A stretch of 64,000 nucleotides of DNA. Origin: Siphonodentalium dalli (taxonomy: Eukaryota > Mollusca > Scaphopoda > Gadilida > Siphonodentaliidae). Below the pieces are notes generated by a model. That model had not been told where the DNA came from and did no database searches. It saw nothing but the letters and a program-made list of their open reading frames with translations. A program made the position numbers and the translations under genes. The stretch covers positions 244,899,474 to 244,963,473 of the forward strand of contig CP136065.1 of the NCBI GenBank assembly GCA_032622095.1, in the 5' to 3' direction. Shown here piece by piece: positions 1 through 11,158 of the stretch. How positions within the stretch are numbered: the stretch's first letter is position 1; each line of letters opens with the position of its first letter.

Positions 1-56
1 TAATACCGAACCGTTCAGTTATACAATTTAAAATTTAAGAATGGAGCGGTATTTAA

Positions 57-528
57 AGGCCCACTTAATTTTCGAGTCAAGTCACCGATTATTTTTTTAT
101 AGTGCCTTGATATATGTTTTTAATAACAATCTATGCCATAAAATATAAGTAAAATACTATAATTCATCACCATTTGGAACGTTATGCCTCAGAAGGTGCC
201 TATAGAGCAATAGCAAATAGCTAAAATCATAAATTAATTTCCCCCGTTATGGCTCCCAGAATGCAACATAATTCAAACTACAGTTTATTTTCAAATGAAG
301 GGGAATAAGTCTATATCTAAATATGTAGAGTTATTCCCCTTCCATTGAAAATAATTTAGATTGTGCAGAAACTTAAGCACAGAGACACGTCAGTTTCTCA
401 ACAAAAACAACATGTTCACAGTTTATTACATCGAATACAATGTTTTGGAGCTTCCTCGTTCAAATGGTATATATTATGGCATATATTTTATATAATGTGA
501 TCTGGGGGTTCGAAAATTAAGTGGGCCT
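57..528. mobile_element. TTAA-flanked MITE
   Basis: A 472-bp element whose two ends are inverted copies: AGGCCCACTTAATTTTCGA reads inward from 57 and again on the opposite strand ending at 528. It is flanked on both sides by TTAA (53-56 and 529-532), the target duplication typical of piggyBac and Kolobok DNA transposons. It encodes no transposase, so it would be non-autonomous. A second hairpin sits in its middle. The superfamily is inferred from the TTAA alone. Confidence 0.75.
285..354. repeat. Central hairpin of the TTAA MITE
   Basis: Inverted repeat with arms of about 24 bp (285-308 and 331-354; core GAAGGGGAATAA / TTATTCCCCTTC) around a ~22-nt loop, with a small mismatch region in the stem. 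It lies near the centre of the surrounding MITE and makes that element a nested double hairpin. Confidence 0.7.
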
Positions 529-532
529 TTAA

Positions 533-1930
533 GGTGACTGCATGGTGGCCATATCAAAAATATATGTCTTCCGATTTGTCGAGATGTCACTGGTTAATTT
601 ACAAATTACACCCCCCACATTAAAAAAATACTATTTGATCGGTGATCACAATGGAGTAGCTCTATTGCGGTGTCCTATCAATTAATCGACAATCATGCCC
701 ACTATCCTCATCGTAGTCCAAGCACATTAGACGTGTAGGGGGGGGGGTTACGGAAATAAATAGGGGAAAGCTGATTTTTTTTATATTATTTAGGCCATAA
801 CATCGCAGACGTGTCACGAAAATTCCCCTAAAATCCGAGAGTCGAGCTTTCTGAGTTTTTTCCATTTAAGAAAACAAAGTTTTTTCTTTTCGTTTTCACA
901 ATCATGAATTGGATGATATGACAATGTATCAGCCTAAAAATATACAAAAGTCACTCAATACAAAATTCTCCAACCAGAGACAACTATTCAAAGGGGAACT
1001 CGAATGAGTTTCACAGATATGGATATGAAATAACATACTGAGTCAAAACAATGACGATTTTTTCAGACAAACTATCGTATTCAACGTCGGATTTCTCGGG
1101 GATTCTCAAAACAAAACTGCATGGACGTCATTCCTTCGGTATAACACAATTAGCGACTAGCGTATCGTAAGTGGTCAACACTTGTAAAAACAAAAGACTA
1201 CCCCCCTAAATTGGGGCCTCGTCGACCAAGTCACATTTTGCTCTTCCGCCCTTTTATTGTTGGGATTTCCTTCTACGCATGGCATTGGTAATGTTCTAAC
1301 TGGTTTTACTGGGCTTACTGGTCCGGGATGCAGGTTGGAGTCCACCCGAGGGTTTGGTTGTGTTATCACATCGGAATATTAATTCTGAGTCAATATATCA
1401 CGCCCATATTAGTTTTACACGGGAATATGATAACATCGGTTAATCCAAGGGAGTCTAGACGTATATTCTATATTTTTGTTACTCTTATCCTGACATGTTG
1501 TAAACTGCCGCAAGGTAGACTGCTCTGGACGTCACTAGTGAAGTTTCCACTATCGAGGTTCAAGACAGGGGTGCCTCTATATGTGGGACCGGGGCACGTG
1601 CATCCACCTGCTCATATATTATGGGTATCGCGTGCATCCATCTGCCTAATCTAATCATATGAATCACGCAGTTTCTGTGAAATTAGAGCGAATAGAGTGA
1701 CATATATTTTTAGGACATAAAATAAAAAACATCCATTACCCTGCAGGGAGCCCCACACATATATAGAAGCATATAGAAGAGTCGTCTGCTCATGCTTGTC
1801 TGGGGCTCTGTATGGGTGAAATTATATAATGAATAAATGAAGCGATTTGGAATCATTTGGCTGATTCGATTTGAGATTCGACTTGAAATGAAAATTGCCG
1901 ATTCACAGGGGCCTATAAGTCTACATACTA
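533..1930. other. No recognisable feature
   Basis: Mixed AT-rich sequence with a short poly-G run near 730-745. Short ORFs, including one of 108 codons at 1328-1654, show no recognisable domain or repeat. I see no RNA gene or clear repeat here. Confidence 0.5.
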
Positions 1931-2008
1931 ATATATAAGAGAATGCATTGGCTTAACACATATTAAAAATGATAAAATTGTCAAGGAATGTAGAAAAATA
2001 TTTTTTAG

Positions 2009-2077
2009 GCCAATGCATTCTCTTATATATGCGAGCCGACCTATGGTCGACTCGCATATATAAGAGAATGCATTGGC
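2009..2077 (+). repeat. 69-bp near-perfect palindrome P, copy a
   Basis: Arms start GCCAATGCATTCTCTTATAT and continue through ATGCGAG; the centre is CGACC-TAT-GGTCG. It is self-complementary apart from one base pair beside the centre and the 3-nt middle. The flank beyond the GTCGACTC-bearing arm reads CACAGGG. Confidence 0.85.
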
Positions 2078-2390
2078 ACAGGGCATAACTGTAACCATCA
2101 CAATGTTATTTCGCGAATAGAGTGACATGGGCAGAATAATACAATCGCGGGCAAGAAATGGCTGTCAAAATGGCCGCAACCTCAAGCCATGTCACGTACG
2201 ACGAAAGCAACAAATTGTACAACCACCAAGGAGTGGAAATGTGTAATTGTTAATACAAAAGTTTATTGTTAGATATATTTAAAGACACAGATCATTAAAA
2301 TAAATCCACCTGGAGGATTTGTCGGTAACTGCAACGCAAGTAAACCAAATGTTTACGTTTTTAACCCTTTACCCAACAGAACGGCCCTGT

Positions 2391-2459
2391 GCCAATGCAT
2401 TCTCTTATATATGCGAGTCGACCATAGGTCGCCTCGCATATATAAGAGAATGCATTAGC
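2391..2459 (-). repeat. 69-bp palindrome P, copy b1 (reverse orientation)
   Basis: Same palindrome in the opposite orientation, shown by the central asymmetry (TCGACCATAGGTCGC) and by the CCCTGT flank now lying on the left. One arm base has changed near the right end (GCATTAGC instead of GCATTGGC). Confidence 0.85.
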
Positions 2460-2513
2460 TTAACATATTAAAAATGATAAAATTGTCAAAGAATGTAGAA
2501 AAATATTTGTTAG

Positions 2514-2582
2514 GCCAATGCATTCTCTTATATATGCGAGGCGACCTATGGTCGACTCGCATATATAAGAGAATGCATTGGC
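2514..2582 (+). repeat. 69-bp palindrome P, copy b2
   Basis: Forward copy, 54 bp after copy b1, flanked on the right by CAAAGGGCATAACTG, matching the right flank of copy a almost exactly. Confidence 0.85.
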
Positions 2583-4190
2583 AAAGGGCATAACTGTAAC
2601 CATCACAATGTGGTCAATGAACCGATTCCAATGATATCCATATTTGTATGGTGTTATTGAGACAGACCGAAGATATGTTAGGCTGTTGAAGCTTTATTTG
2701 GGCGTTTTTGGCCAGTTTGTTGGGTAAAGGGTTAAAGGTTCGGGTTTTCTGCTTATAGTCGGGTCCAAAAATAATAATTTAGGGCATGCAGCACACGGAG
2801 TAATGTTTCGCCACAGTGTGTTGTAGTTTCCTTCGCCATGATGAATAATTAGTGAATGACGGCAACTGACTTGGTGTAAATAGTAGTTTCCGGAATGTTC
2901 AACACTGTCCGTGATAATAAAGCATACGCGCATGTTGCAATGCTTATTATACTGTATATAAACACCCATCTCTTCAATAGATTAGCACTCAATCTCACCA
3001 GATCAGAGAGACAGTACATCGTACATTTTATGCACGACACATTTTTGTGCTGCAACCAAACCGGTTTCTTAGTGAACAAATTTAATCAAATTACTTCAGT
3101 CGGCACTTTACAACAGGAATATGCTAAAACGCAATGTACAATACTAGATTTCAGTATCTTGTTGTTTGAAAATATTTTAGCAATACCATCCAGCTACTTG
3201 TGCAAAATATCAGATGATCATGCAGCGTTTAAAGCTACTGCTATTTGTTATTTCAGCGTTGACCAATCCGTAACTTAACCTGAAGACAGCTAAAAGTTTC
3301 AACCACATATAAACAACACCCGCAGGCATGCATTCATGTCATGCAACACCCACACTGGGCCATAGTCATGAGCCGAACTCATGAATCAACTAAATCTATG
3401 AATTTATCAAATTATCTTAATATTGTCACTCCTAAATTCCAAATTATTTATGACAAACATACGATGTAACTATATTTGTCATCAGAATGACTCTGTCATA
3501 TTTCTAATGTTATATTACCGACTATTTACCGTTAAAAAGAGATGTAAACCATGACACATGGAGTCATCTGTTCCAGGAGGCCGTACAGGACAAATTCGTA
3601 CCTCAGAGCCAAATAAAACACGATAACAGCGTACATTATTATATTAACATGTTACGATATATATATCGTAATAGCACCGGGTACATGAATATAATGTATT
3701 ATATATATCCTTATATTCTTTTGTAAATAATTCTTTCTCTGCATTTCTCTATGTTCATGCAAATTATGAGAATAAATCATCATCATCACCATTCACTCAA
3801 TGTTGCTATGTATTGCTGTGTGCAGCAGCAGCAGCAGCGGTGTAACATTAGGGAGAAGGGATACACGGTGAAGTGTTGCATAAAACATAATATCTTCCGC
3901 GTATATGTAGCCTTAGTGAATATAAACAATTATTATATCCAGATATAGACACAGTCTCTGCCACAGAGTATGAGGCAATTATGGTAAAGTTTAGAATGTA
4001 TTGAAGATAATGTATGGTACTCCTTTGTGTTACGATAATATATTCGTGTTTTATCACTTGATCGGAGGCAAATATGACTACTATTTTGATACACTTTGTC
4101 CATTATTCTATGAATATCTCTCATATTGTTTTGTAGCAGTGAATTCTGAAAGGTTTGATGGTGTATATATATATATCAAATTAAATGATG
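2583..4190. other. AT-rich intergenic sequence
   Basis: No gene, RNA gene or large repeat recognised. Small items are a 20-bp perfect palindrome TTACGATATATATATCGTAA at 3652-3671 and short CAT and CAG triplet runs near 3777-3838. The ORF at 2895-3278 (127 codons) has no domain I recognise and is probably chance. Confidence 0.5.
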
Positions 4191-4528
4191 ATCGGTCCAG
4201 AAACATGCCTATATGAGAGTATATGAGAGAGGTCAAGGTCAAGGATACGGTCGCAGTAAAATTGGACCCACCCATATTGTTCCCGGGATCAAAGTAGGCC
4301 TATACATACCAAATTTGAGTCCGATCGGTCGAGGTCCAGAAACATGTCTACATGAGCGTATATGGGCGAGGTAAAGGTCAAGGACACGGTCGCGCGTGAA
4401 ATTGGACCAGTCCATATTGTTCCCGGGATCAAAGTAGGCCTATATACCAAATTCGAGTCGGATCGGTCGAGCAGGTTTCGAGTCTATAACACATACACAC
4501 GTCAGTTCCAAAATATATAATACTAGCA
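4190..4528 (+). repeat. Dispersed retroposon-like repeat R1, two tandem units
   Basis: Two ~150-bp units, each with GGTCCAGAAACATG, a 'GGTCAAGGACACGGTCGC' block and CCCGGGATCAAAGTAGGCCT, ending in GAGTCTATAACACATACACA and TTCCAAAATATATAATA. The same order appears at 20046-20437 and 40553-40822, and the tail alone at 5478-5575. The fixed 3' end with a TA-rich tail suggests a retroposed element. No protein is encoded and the class is unknown. Confidence 0.65.
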
Positions 4529-4905
4529 GGTTAGCCCGCCACTGGCGGTATTCGTCCCATGGCTTTGTTCGAAAAAGCAATTGCAACAGGTTCCGATACA
4601 CTTGTGCTGCATTTGTACCAAATTTCGTCGAAATCAGCAAGTTTTACCCGATTTGACCTTGAATTGACGACACTTTTGTAGGTCGAAGTCAGGTCGTGGT
4701 CATGATTTGACCCGTCAAAAACACTCCCCGGACAAAAGTACAGAAATCCGCCAGTTTTTACCCAATTTGACCTTGAATTGACCAGTTTGAAGGTCGATGT
4801 CACATCGGAGTCACGATTTGACCCGTCCGTGACACTTTCGGGACAAAAGTACACATAGGTAGTAAGTTTTGGCTCAATCGGTTGACCCGTCCCGAGTTGA
4901 CCATT
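4529..4905 (+). repeat. Dispersed repeat R2
   Basis: Starts TAGCAGGTTAGCCCGC right after the R1 tail. It consists of ~120-125 bp subunits carrying TTTACCCGATTTGACCTTGA, GGTCAGGTCGGGGTCACGAT and ACACTCCCCGGACAAAAGTA. Other copies are at 9895-10285 and 19536-20045, where the end reads CTAACAGACAAACAGACAGA plus a TATATATTAGA tail. Retroposon-like; class unknown. Confidence 0.65.
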
Positions 4906-4914
4906 TTGCTTCCA

Positions 4915-5300
4915 TAGAATTTTTAACAGTGTATCGAAAATAATATTTAAATTTTAACATATGATTTCGCATTCAAATCGATTTATGTCGATAAAACTCT
5001 TATTTTTCAAAATTTCAAGCTGAGACTTCATGTGACTGTGTGTAATACTTATGTATTCTTAAAATGACACAGTCCAACACGTAATTATGTTTTAGATGGA
5101 AGAAATTAAATTTGTTCGATGCTAAATTTTAACATAGGATTTCCCATTAAAATCGATTTATATCGATAAAACTCTTATTTTTCAAAATTTAAGCTGAGAC
5201 TTGGTGTGTATGTGTGTAATACTTATATATTGTTAAAATGATAGAGTCCAACACGTAATTATGTTTTTGTTAAAAGAAATTAAATTTTGTCGATGCTAAA
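4915..5300 (+). repeat. ~175-bp tandem repeat, two units (family T175)
   Basis: Two diverged units containing ATCGATTTATGTCGATAAAA, CTTATTTTTCAAAATTT, GCTGAGACTT and AATTATGTTTTAGATGGAAG. The start ATTTTAACAT recurs at 4951 and 5126. The same family recurs as a two-unit array at 31460-31800, so the tandem arrangement itself is dispersed. Confidence 0.7.
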
Positions 5301-5477
5301 TTTCGAGCGATAACGTTGCGTTGAATTGTAAACAAACGCTCTTTTATAGCGACGCGTCATTTAAAAACGCTTATTAAATTATCACTTGATTAACCACCGC
5401 AATGCCGTTTTTGTGACTGAGAGTGGAGAACGGGTGCTCTGAGCTTCTCAAAAACGCCGCGACGATCATTCCCGTGG

Positions 5478-5575
5478 GATTTTATCTTCAGATAGGAAGT
5501 TTGGTCTCGATCGGTCAACACGTTTTCGATTCTATAAAGTACACACATACGGAAGTCTCAAAATATATAGGAGAA
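5478..5575 (+). repeat. R1 tail fragment
   Basis: Matches only the 3' part of R1: GGTCTCGATCGGTCAACA, TTTTCGATTCTATAAAGTAC, ACACATACGGAAG and AAAATATATAG. Consistent with a 5'-truncated retroposed copy. Confidence 0.5.
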
Positions 5576-5984
5576 GATATTTCGTCTCAAAGTTGATACA
5601 ATCACTTAGTGAATGACAGTGCTATCTAGCTGTTATCTGCCATTGTTTTTTGACAATCTGCTAACTTTCAGATTGGTGAATTCAAATCAATGCGCCCTGA
5701 TTTAGTAATCCGTCAAAGTAAGATATCCATTTATTGGTAACGATCAGGGACGTGGAGACAGTTGAGGTTTAGGTGTGTCTCACTCCATAACTTTGGACAA
5801 AGTTTACAACATTTGGAAATGTCATGCCCGACGCATTAGTTGGAAATTTCACACAAAAAATAGGTTTTTATTTTCCAGCCAATGATGAGATTGAAATTTG
5901 ATTATTCTAGACCAAGAGTAGCATATTTTTCCAAACATTTTGACTGATACTGTCATCTGTATGAAATTTTCCAACCTTAGGGTG

Positions 5985-7165
5985 TAAGAACGGAACTTTA
6001 GGGTGTCAGGTCGGAACTTTAGGGTGTCAGGTCTCAACTTTCCAACAGTTGGAAATATCCAACTCATGGTGTGTGGTGCCAACACATAGTGTTGGGTGCC
6101 AACTCAAGGTATGGGGTTCCAACTCATGGTACGGGGATCCAACTCATGGTGCGGGTGCCAACTTATGGTGTGGGTGGCAACTCATGGTGTGGGGTGCCAA
6201 CTCAAGGTGCGGGGTGCTAACTCATGGTACGGGGTGCCAATACATGGTATGGGTGCCAACTCGATCGATCATGGTGTGGGGTGCCAACTCGTGATGTGGG
6301 GTGCCAACTCATGGTGTGGGGTGCCAACTCATGGTGCGGGGTGCCAACACATGGTGTGGTTGCCAACTCATGGTGTGGGGTGCCAACGTAAGGTGTGGGG
6401 TTCCAACTCATGGTGCGGGTGCCAATACATGGTGTGGGTGCCAACTCATGATATGGGGTGCCAACTCATGGTGTGGGTGCCAACTCATGGTGTGGGGTGC
6501 CAACTCGTGATGTGGGGTGCCAAACTCAAGGTGTGGGTGCCAAAACATGATGTGGGGTGCCAACTTATGGTGTGGGGTGCCAATACATGGTGTGATGACA
6601 ACGCGTGGTGTGGGGTGCCAACTCATGACGTGGGGTGCCAACTCATGATATGGGGTGCCAACTCATGGTGTTGGGTGCCAACTCAAGGTGTGGGGTCCCA
6701 ACTTATGGTGTGTGGTCCCAACTCATGGTGTGGGTGCCAACTTATGGTGTTGGTGCCAACTCATGGTGTGGGGTGCCAACTCATGGTATGGGGTGCCAAC
6801 TCAAGGGTGTGGTGCCAATACATGGTGTGGGGTGCCAATACATTATGTGGGGTGCCAACTCATGGTGTGGGGTCCCAACTCATGGTGTGGGGTCCAAACT
6901 TATGGTGTGGGGTCCCAACTCATGGTGAGGGGTGCCAACTCATGGGGTGGGGTGCCAACCCATGGTGTGGGGTGCCAACTCATGGTGTGGGGTGTCAACT
7001 CATGGCGGGGTGCCAATACATGGTGTGGGTGTCAGTACATGGTGTGGGTGCCAAGTCATGGTTCGGGTGCCAACTCACGATGTGGGATGCCAACTCACGG
7101 TGTTGGGTGCCAACTGCCAACTCATGGTGTGAGGTGCCAATTCATGGTGTGGGTGCCAATGGAAT
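5985..7165 (+). repeat. 20-22 bp minisatellite
   Basis: More than fifty imperfect copies of a unit like GGGGTGCCAACTCATGGTGT, with a short lead-in of a related GGGTGTCAGGTCGGAACTTT repeat at 5985-6045. Units alternate mainly between 20 and 21 bp. Strand composition is skewed, G-rich on the plus strand. All three plus frames stay open for long stretches because of the unit length, giving a 420-codon ORF of repeated peptides (6096-7358); that is a by-product, not evidence of a gene. Confidence 0.95.
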
Positions 7166-7436
7166 TTGGGAGTTTGGACTGGTTCAAGGTTCGATCAAGG
7201 GGTGCAGTTGGAAATTTCAAGGTATATATGTAGATATCCCCCACGGGTACCGAGTAGTCGAGCCCCTGTGTGGTAACTGTTTAGCATCACTAAGTGTACA
7301 TAGATTGCCAATAAAATTGTCATTATTCTTGTTTATTGTATACCCATGCGTAAATTAATAACGTTCGTGGTGTAAACCTAATGCCCCCCGCCCAATTGAA
7401 CACTCGAGTTTAGCACTATTGCTCTGATGCTAGCAT
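7166..7436. other. No recognisable feature
   Basis: Short unique-looking stretch between the minisatellite and the following inverted repeat. Nothing recognised. Confidence 0.4.
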
Positions 7437-7438
7437 CA

Positions 7439-7752
7439 CCAAATTCACCCTCTTGTGACCTCAGTCTGCATGGCCTCATCTGCTATGGGAGACATAGACT
7501 CGGATTGAAGTTCCCAAATGGTGAATATTGTGATGTATACCCATTGGGAGCTTCGATTATGCAATGTGTCGTCTGCCAATTTGGGGATATAGAGAAAATA
7601 AACTAAAAAAGAAATAGTATCTAAGTTTTTATAGAAATTTGTTAGTAAAGAAACTTTCCAGAGAAGATGAGGCCTAAGCAGAATGAGGTCCACAGAGGGT
7701 GAATTTAGTGGGATATCGTCACTCAATTCACCCTCTGGGGACATAATTCTGC
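7439..7752. repeat. Inverted repeat, ~50-bp arms
   Basis: Left arm 7439-7489 (AAATTCACCCTCTTGTGACC then GGCCTCATCTGCTATGG) pairs with right arm 7658-7709. A third, direct copy of the outer half (AATTCACCCTCTGGGGACA) follows at 7719-7752. Probably a decayed hairpin MITE; no target duplication found. Confidence 0.6.
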
Positions 7753-7867
7753 AAATGACAGACACACTATAATCGTTTATATGTGTGACTGTTCTCCTGG
7801 ATCCCCGAACGTCGAAATTAGTTTGGTCCGGTAGGTTCTACAAGCGAGATCACTGGGTCGCGCCAGT

Positions 7868-8067
7868 ATTGGATTCATCCAGCTCCGTTCCGTGGTTTCA
7901 GAGATTCTTCCAGTCCCGGTTCCGTGGGTTTAGTGATACTAGTCAAAGTTTCTGAGTAGCATTTCCATAGCTTTTGAATTATTCATGACTTCCATATATG
8001 GAATGCTACTCCAAAACTGTTATCTGTAGCACTAAAACCACGGAACCGGACCTGGTGGATCTAATAT
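7868..8067. mobile_element. Hairpin MITE-like element
   Basis: Inverted arms centred near 7983: CCGGTTCCGTGG (7916-7927) pairs with CCACGGAACCGG (8038-8049), followed inward by matching TTTAGTG/CACTAAA and GAGTAGCATTTCCATA/TATGGAATGCTACTC. A looser outer pairing (GGATTCATCCAG / CTGGTGGATC) extends it outwards. No coding capacity. Confidence 0.6.
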
Positions 8068-8154
8068 GGCCGCGAGTTATAGTGACAGGGCATGCTCAGA
8101 TCTATTTACCGCCGTGATGTGTTTTCACTTAGGCCCGCGCCATTCAACGGAATA

Positions 8155-8960
8155 ACGGGTAGAAGTTCACTATCAGCTTATTATACTTCCATGGTGTAAC
8201 CAAGGAAGTATATTGTTTTTGTACTGGTGCCGTTTTCCGTTTATTTGGAAATACTCAGAAAGTAATTGCAGTAGAAACGCGAAATATGTACGAATATGTA
8301 GGCACCTGAGGTCTACTAAAAATAAAGGTATCCGCATGTCGGTCCAATGTTTCTTGACGGAGTTATGGCCCTTTTACGATTATTGTTCACTATTATTATT
8401 ATTATTATACTCGACACTTTTGCAACGCCCAAATCTCTGAAAGTATTAGGATTAGAAAACTGAAGGTTGGTAAGCATGTTGGGGTAAATTAGTTCTAAGC
8501 CTTTGGCTCATAACGAATATTGTCCGCGTTTACCGTTGGGATTGTGGTTTGGGGGGGGGGCTAACCCCGGGATGGTCGAATAGACCGAAAGGTCTACTCC
8601 TTCACCCCTCATGTTATATGCCTTTATTAAGAAATAAGAAGTAAAAAAGAAAAAAAACTATTTTTTGGTTCTCTATCTTTTTTTTGACTTTTTCTTCTTG
8701 TGCCTCTTCGCCGGTGGTGGTGCAGACGAAGAGGCTTTACCCCGCGGGGTTATCTCCCTTTATATGAAAACATGTCATTTTATTATCTCGGAAATTATAA
8801 GGAGCAGAGCATCGAAAATTGGACCGTATGCACGCCTCGATATGCCCTACTGCCCATGGGCATCAAAACTTGTGTCCGCGCTTCCCCTGAGGAGTTACCG
8901 CCCATAAATAGGGACACACTATACACTAGGATGAATAAACCGAGGTTTTTTTTTTTTAGT
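8155..8960. repeat. Diverged dispersed repeat sequence
   Basis: Contains GGAGTTATGGCCCTTTT, a phrase of the sort also seen in the repeat at 15560-16230, and a G-run followed by GCTAACCCCGGGATGGTCGA and GACCGAAAGGTC, which recurs in altered form at 18590-18650. Looks like overlapping old dispersed repeats; boundaries are not clear. Confidence 0.4.
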
Positions 8961-9079
8961 ACAGAGCTCTAAATTTTTTATTGCATATTTCGAATTGGAC
9001 GAGTGATCCGGACCCGAATATACCGCTTAAACATGTTTTTTCCCAGGACTTTCCGTGTTACGGTGTACGGAAATATTGC

Positions 9080-9895
9080 ACTTATTTTTCCCGCCAACTC
9101 CAAACCGGCTAATTAAAGAGCAAGATAATGTCGTAGCAGGTACGTTGACATACTGTATGTACGTCCCTAAAGTTTGACCGCTATACTTCAAAAGTAACCT
9201 GCCCAACGGAGAATGCGAGTCAAGGTGGGTGGAGACTTTAGGAAAATTCCACGGAAATTGCAAAGGGGGGAAAATTCAAACATCGAGATAATTTTTTTAG
9301 ACGGGTACATCTGGTGGGTATTGTTCAGGCGCAACTACAGAGCGATTTTCTAATTTTCAGATGCAACGGTTTACTCGTGACAACGCTATATAACATAAAT
9401 ATGTATACTTAAGTAGTCTATCACCAACCGATTTTTAGCCCCAAATCCAAACGGGCTAATGCATGAGCGAGTTTAATGCAGGAGCATGTAAGCCGGTATG
9501 CTGTAGGTACGCCTACAAAATTTGACCGCTCTACTATAAAAGCAACCTGCTGAACGGGGAGTTTGTGTCGGTGGGTTCAGATTTGGCAAATTCCACCGAA
9601 AATCAAATGGGGAAAATTACTCCGAAAATCAGATATTGAGATAAAAACTTTTCGACGAGTGGATGTGATTAGTAGTATCTAAATGCAAGATTAGTACATT
9701 TTTTAAGATTTAGAGTGGACGGTTTAACCCTGGTAGCGTGTAACGTTGTTAACGGGTGATATATATTACTGAAATTCAAACCCTCTCTTCATGACGCAAA
9801 TTCAAACGGCCTTATGAAGGAGCAAGGCAAATGCATGAATATGCTCACCGATATACTATATAGGTATGTCCACTCTACTATAAAAGTAACCTATT
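9080..9895 (+). repeat. ~350-bp tandem repeat, 2.3 units
   Basis: Units start near 9093, 9441 and 9792 at similar phrases (CCAAACCGGCTAATTAAAGA, CCAAACGGGCTAATGCATGA, TCAAACGGCCTTATGAAGGA), followed by GTACG.C.TAAA.TTTGACCG and a GTAACCTGC..AACGG block. The third unit stops abruptly at 9895 where repeat R2 begins, so R2 probably inserted there. Confidence 0.7.
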
Positions 9896-10285
9896 GTCAC
9901 GATTTGACATGTCCAAAACACTCCCCGGACAAAAGTTTACCTCGGTATCAGATTTCGTCGAAATCCGTCCGTTTTACCCGATTTGACCTTGAACTGACCA
10001 GTTTGAAGGTCAATATCAGGTCGGGGTCACGATTTGACCCGTCAGAAACACTCCCCGGACAAAATCACCCCTAGGTATCAAATGTCGTGGAAATCCGTCT
10101 GTTTTACCCGATTTGACCTTGGATTGACCTTTTTGAAGCTCAAGGTCAGGTCGGGGTCACGACTTGGTCCATCCAAAACACTCCCTGGACAAAAGAACGC
10201 ATATGTATCAAATATCGTCAAAATCCGTCCAGCAGTTTTCCCGGCCATAGCTAACAGACAAACAGATAGACAGAAGTCCCAAAAT
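9895..10285 (+). repeat. Dispersed repeat R2, second copy
   Basis: Three subunits with GATTTGAC.TGTCCAAAAC, CTCCCCGGACAAAA, TACCCGATTTGACCTTG, then CCGGCCATAGCTAACAGACA and the AAAATATATATTAGA tail. Interrupts the third unit of the ~350-bp tandem repeat. Confidence 0.65.
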
Positions 10286-10703
10286 ATATATTAGATTTAG
10301 AAATGTCAATGAAAGTCCACCATCAGATCACAAAGCACCAATATGCATTCACATGAAGAGGAACACAGCTATACGCATAACACATACATGGCATGGGATA
10401 CCATGGAAGTATATCTGATTCCATGGAATCTTACCTCTAGTTTCATAATCTATTTGCACGAGAATATGATGTAGAGGTAGATCAAATCGATGAAATCGTC
10501 ACGAATGAGCTCAAATCTACTGTCGAACGACGAAGAACAGATCGAATCAAAGGCAATGCAGTCAAGATTGGGCGCCAAATTACACGCAGGAGATGCAAGT
10601 CCCGAACGAAGAGATGTTACTCTATCAACGGCTGGTGTTACAAGAAACTATATATGTAGGATTATCCCTCTTATCTCTTATCTCCTGTGCTGTCGAGGTA
10701 CCC
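10286..10703. other. No recognised feature left of array 1
   Basis: Unique-looking sequence. A 72-codon ORF (10490-10708) and an overlapping open frame are rich in Arg/Lys but match no family I know. The final bases CCCATTA are the left target site of array 1. Confidence 0.4.
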
Positions 10704-10707
10704 ATTA
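10704..10707. repeat. Left target-site duplication (ATTA) of array 1
   Basis: ATTA directly precedes the first GGTTACAC terminus and is matched by ATTA at 13865-13868 directly after the last GTGTAACC terminus. Confidence 0.75.
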
Positions 10708-11158
10708 GGTTACACTGGTGTAAATATTTCCCATAGGCTTCAATGTTAACGTTTGTTGATCTGCATCAGAGGTCAAATGGAAACTGTTCAAACTGCCTTC
10801 GGATTATGTGAGCTTGACATCTGTGGAAACTTTCCCAATAAAAAAATCAACACCGTCTAGCAGGGAATCCACTTCAAATTTTCGTTTTTTCATGACTAGG
10901 GTCAGTTCCGCACTAAAAAAATATTGTCATTTTTTCAATCACACTTAAAATTTCTAAACAGCCACAACAGACTTCACCTTTAATGAATGGGCCTCTTGGC
11001 AAATGAAGTTTGTGGGAGAATGATTCCTTGAATTTTTGTCAACAGTTTACATTTAATTCATGCAACCAATCACAGCCCAGAGTGTTTTAACTGTGAAACT
11101 CTATACTCCTCCCGCAACCGCAGGGGGAGCTGCCTATAGTATTTACACCAGTGTAACC
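10708..11158. mobile_element. E module, array 1 copy 1
   Basis: 451 bp with perfect 19-bp terminal inverted repeats, GGTTACACTGGTGTAAATA at the left and its complement at the right, then a looser continuation (CCATAGGC / CTATAGGC). The TIR itself is nearly self-complementary (TTACACTGGTGTAA). Non-coding. Confidence 0.85.

Larger units (their letters stand above)
1931..2582. repeat. Palindrome cluster (P-spacer-P, duplicated)
   Basis: Two copies of a composite: palindrome P, a ~55-57-nt AT-rich spacer (containing AAAATGATAAAATTGTCAA), then palindrome P in the other orientation. In the first copy the left P is only a half (1931-1952); in the second both are complete (2391-2459 and 2514-2582). 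The right flanks of both copies share GGGCATAACTGTAACCATC, so a larger block was duplicated. A 16-bp inverted repeat AACCCTTTACCCAACA (2362-2378 and 2718-2733) brackets the second copy. Confidence 0.8.

Noticed and set aside
2895-3278. 127-codon plus-strand ORF
   Set aside because: No recognisable motif, overlapping minus-strand ORFs, AT-rich context; likely chance.
6060-7160. G-quadruplex array
   Set aside because: GGGG runs are ~16 nt apart, longer than the loops usually accepted for stable quadruplexes.
6096-7358. 420-codon ORF of repeated VWGANSWCGVPTHG-like peptides
   Set aside because: It lies wholly in a 20-22 bp minisatellite where several frames stay open. No start context, domain or non-repetitive coding part supports a gene.
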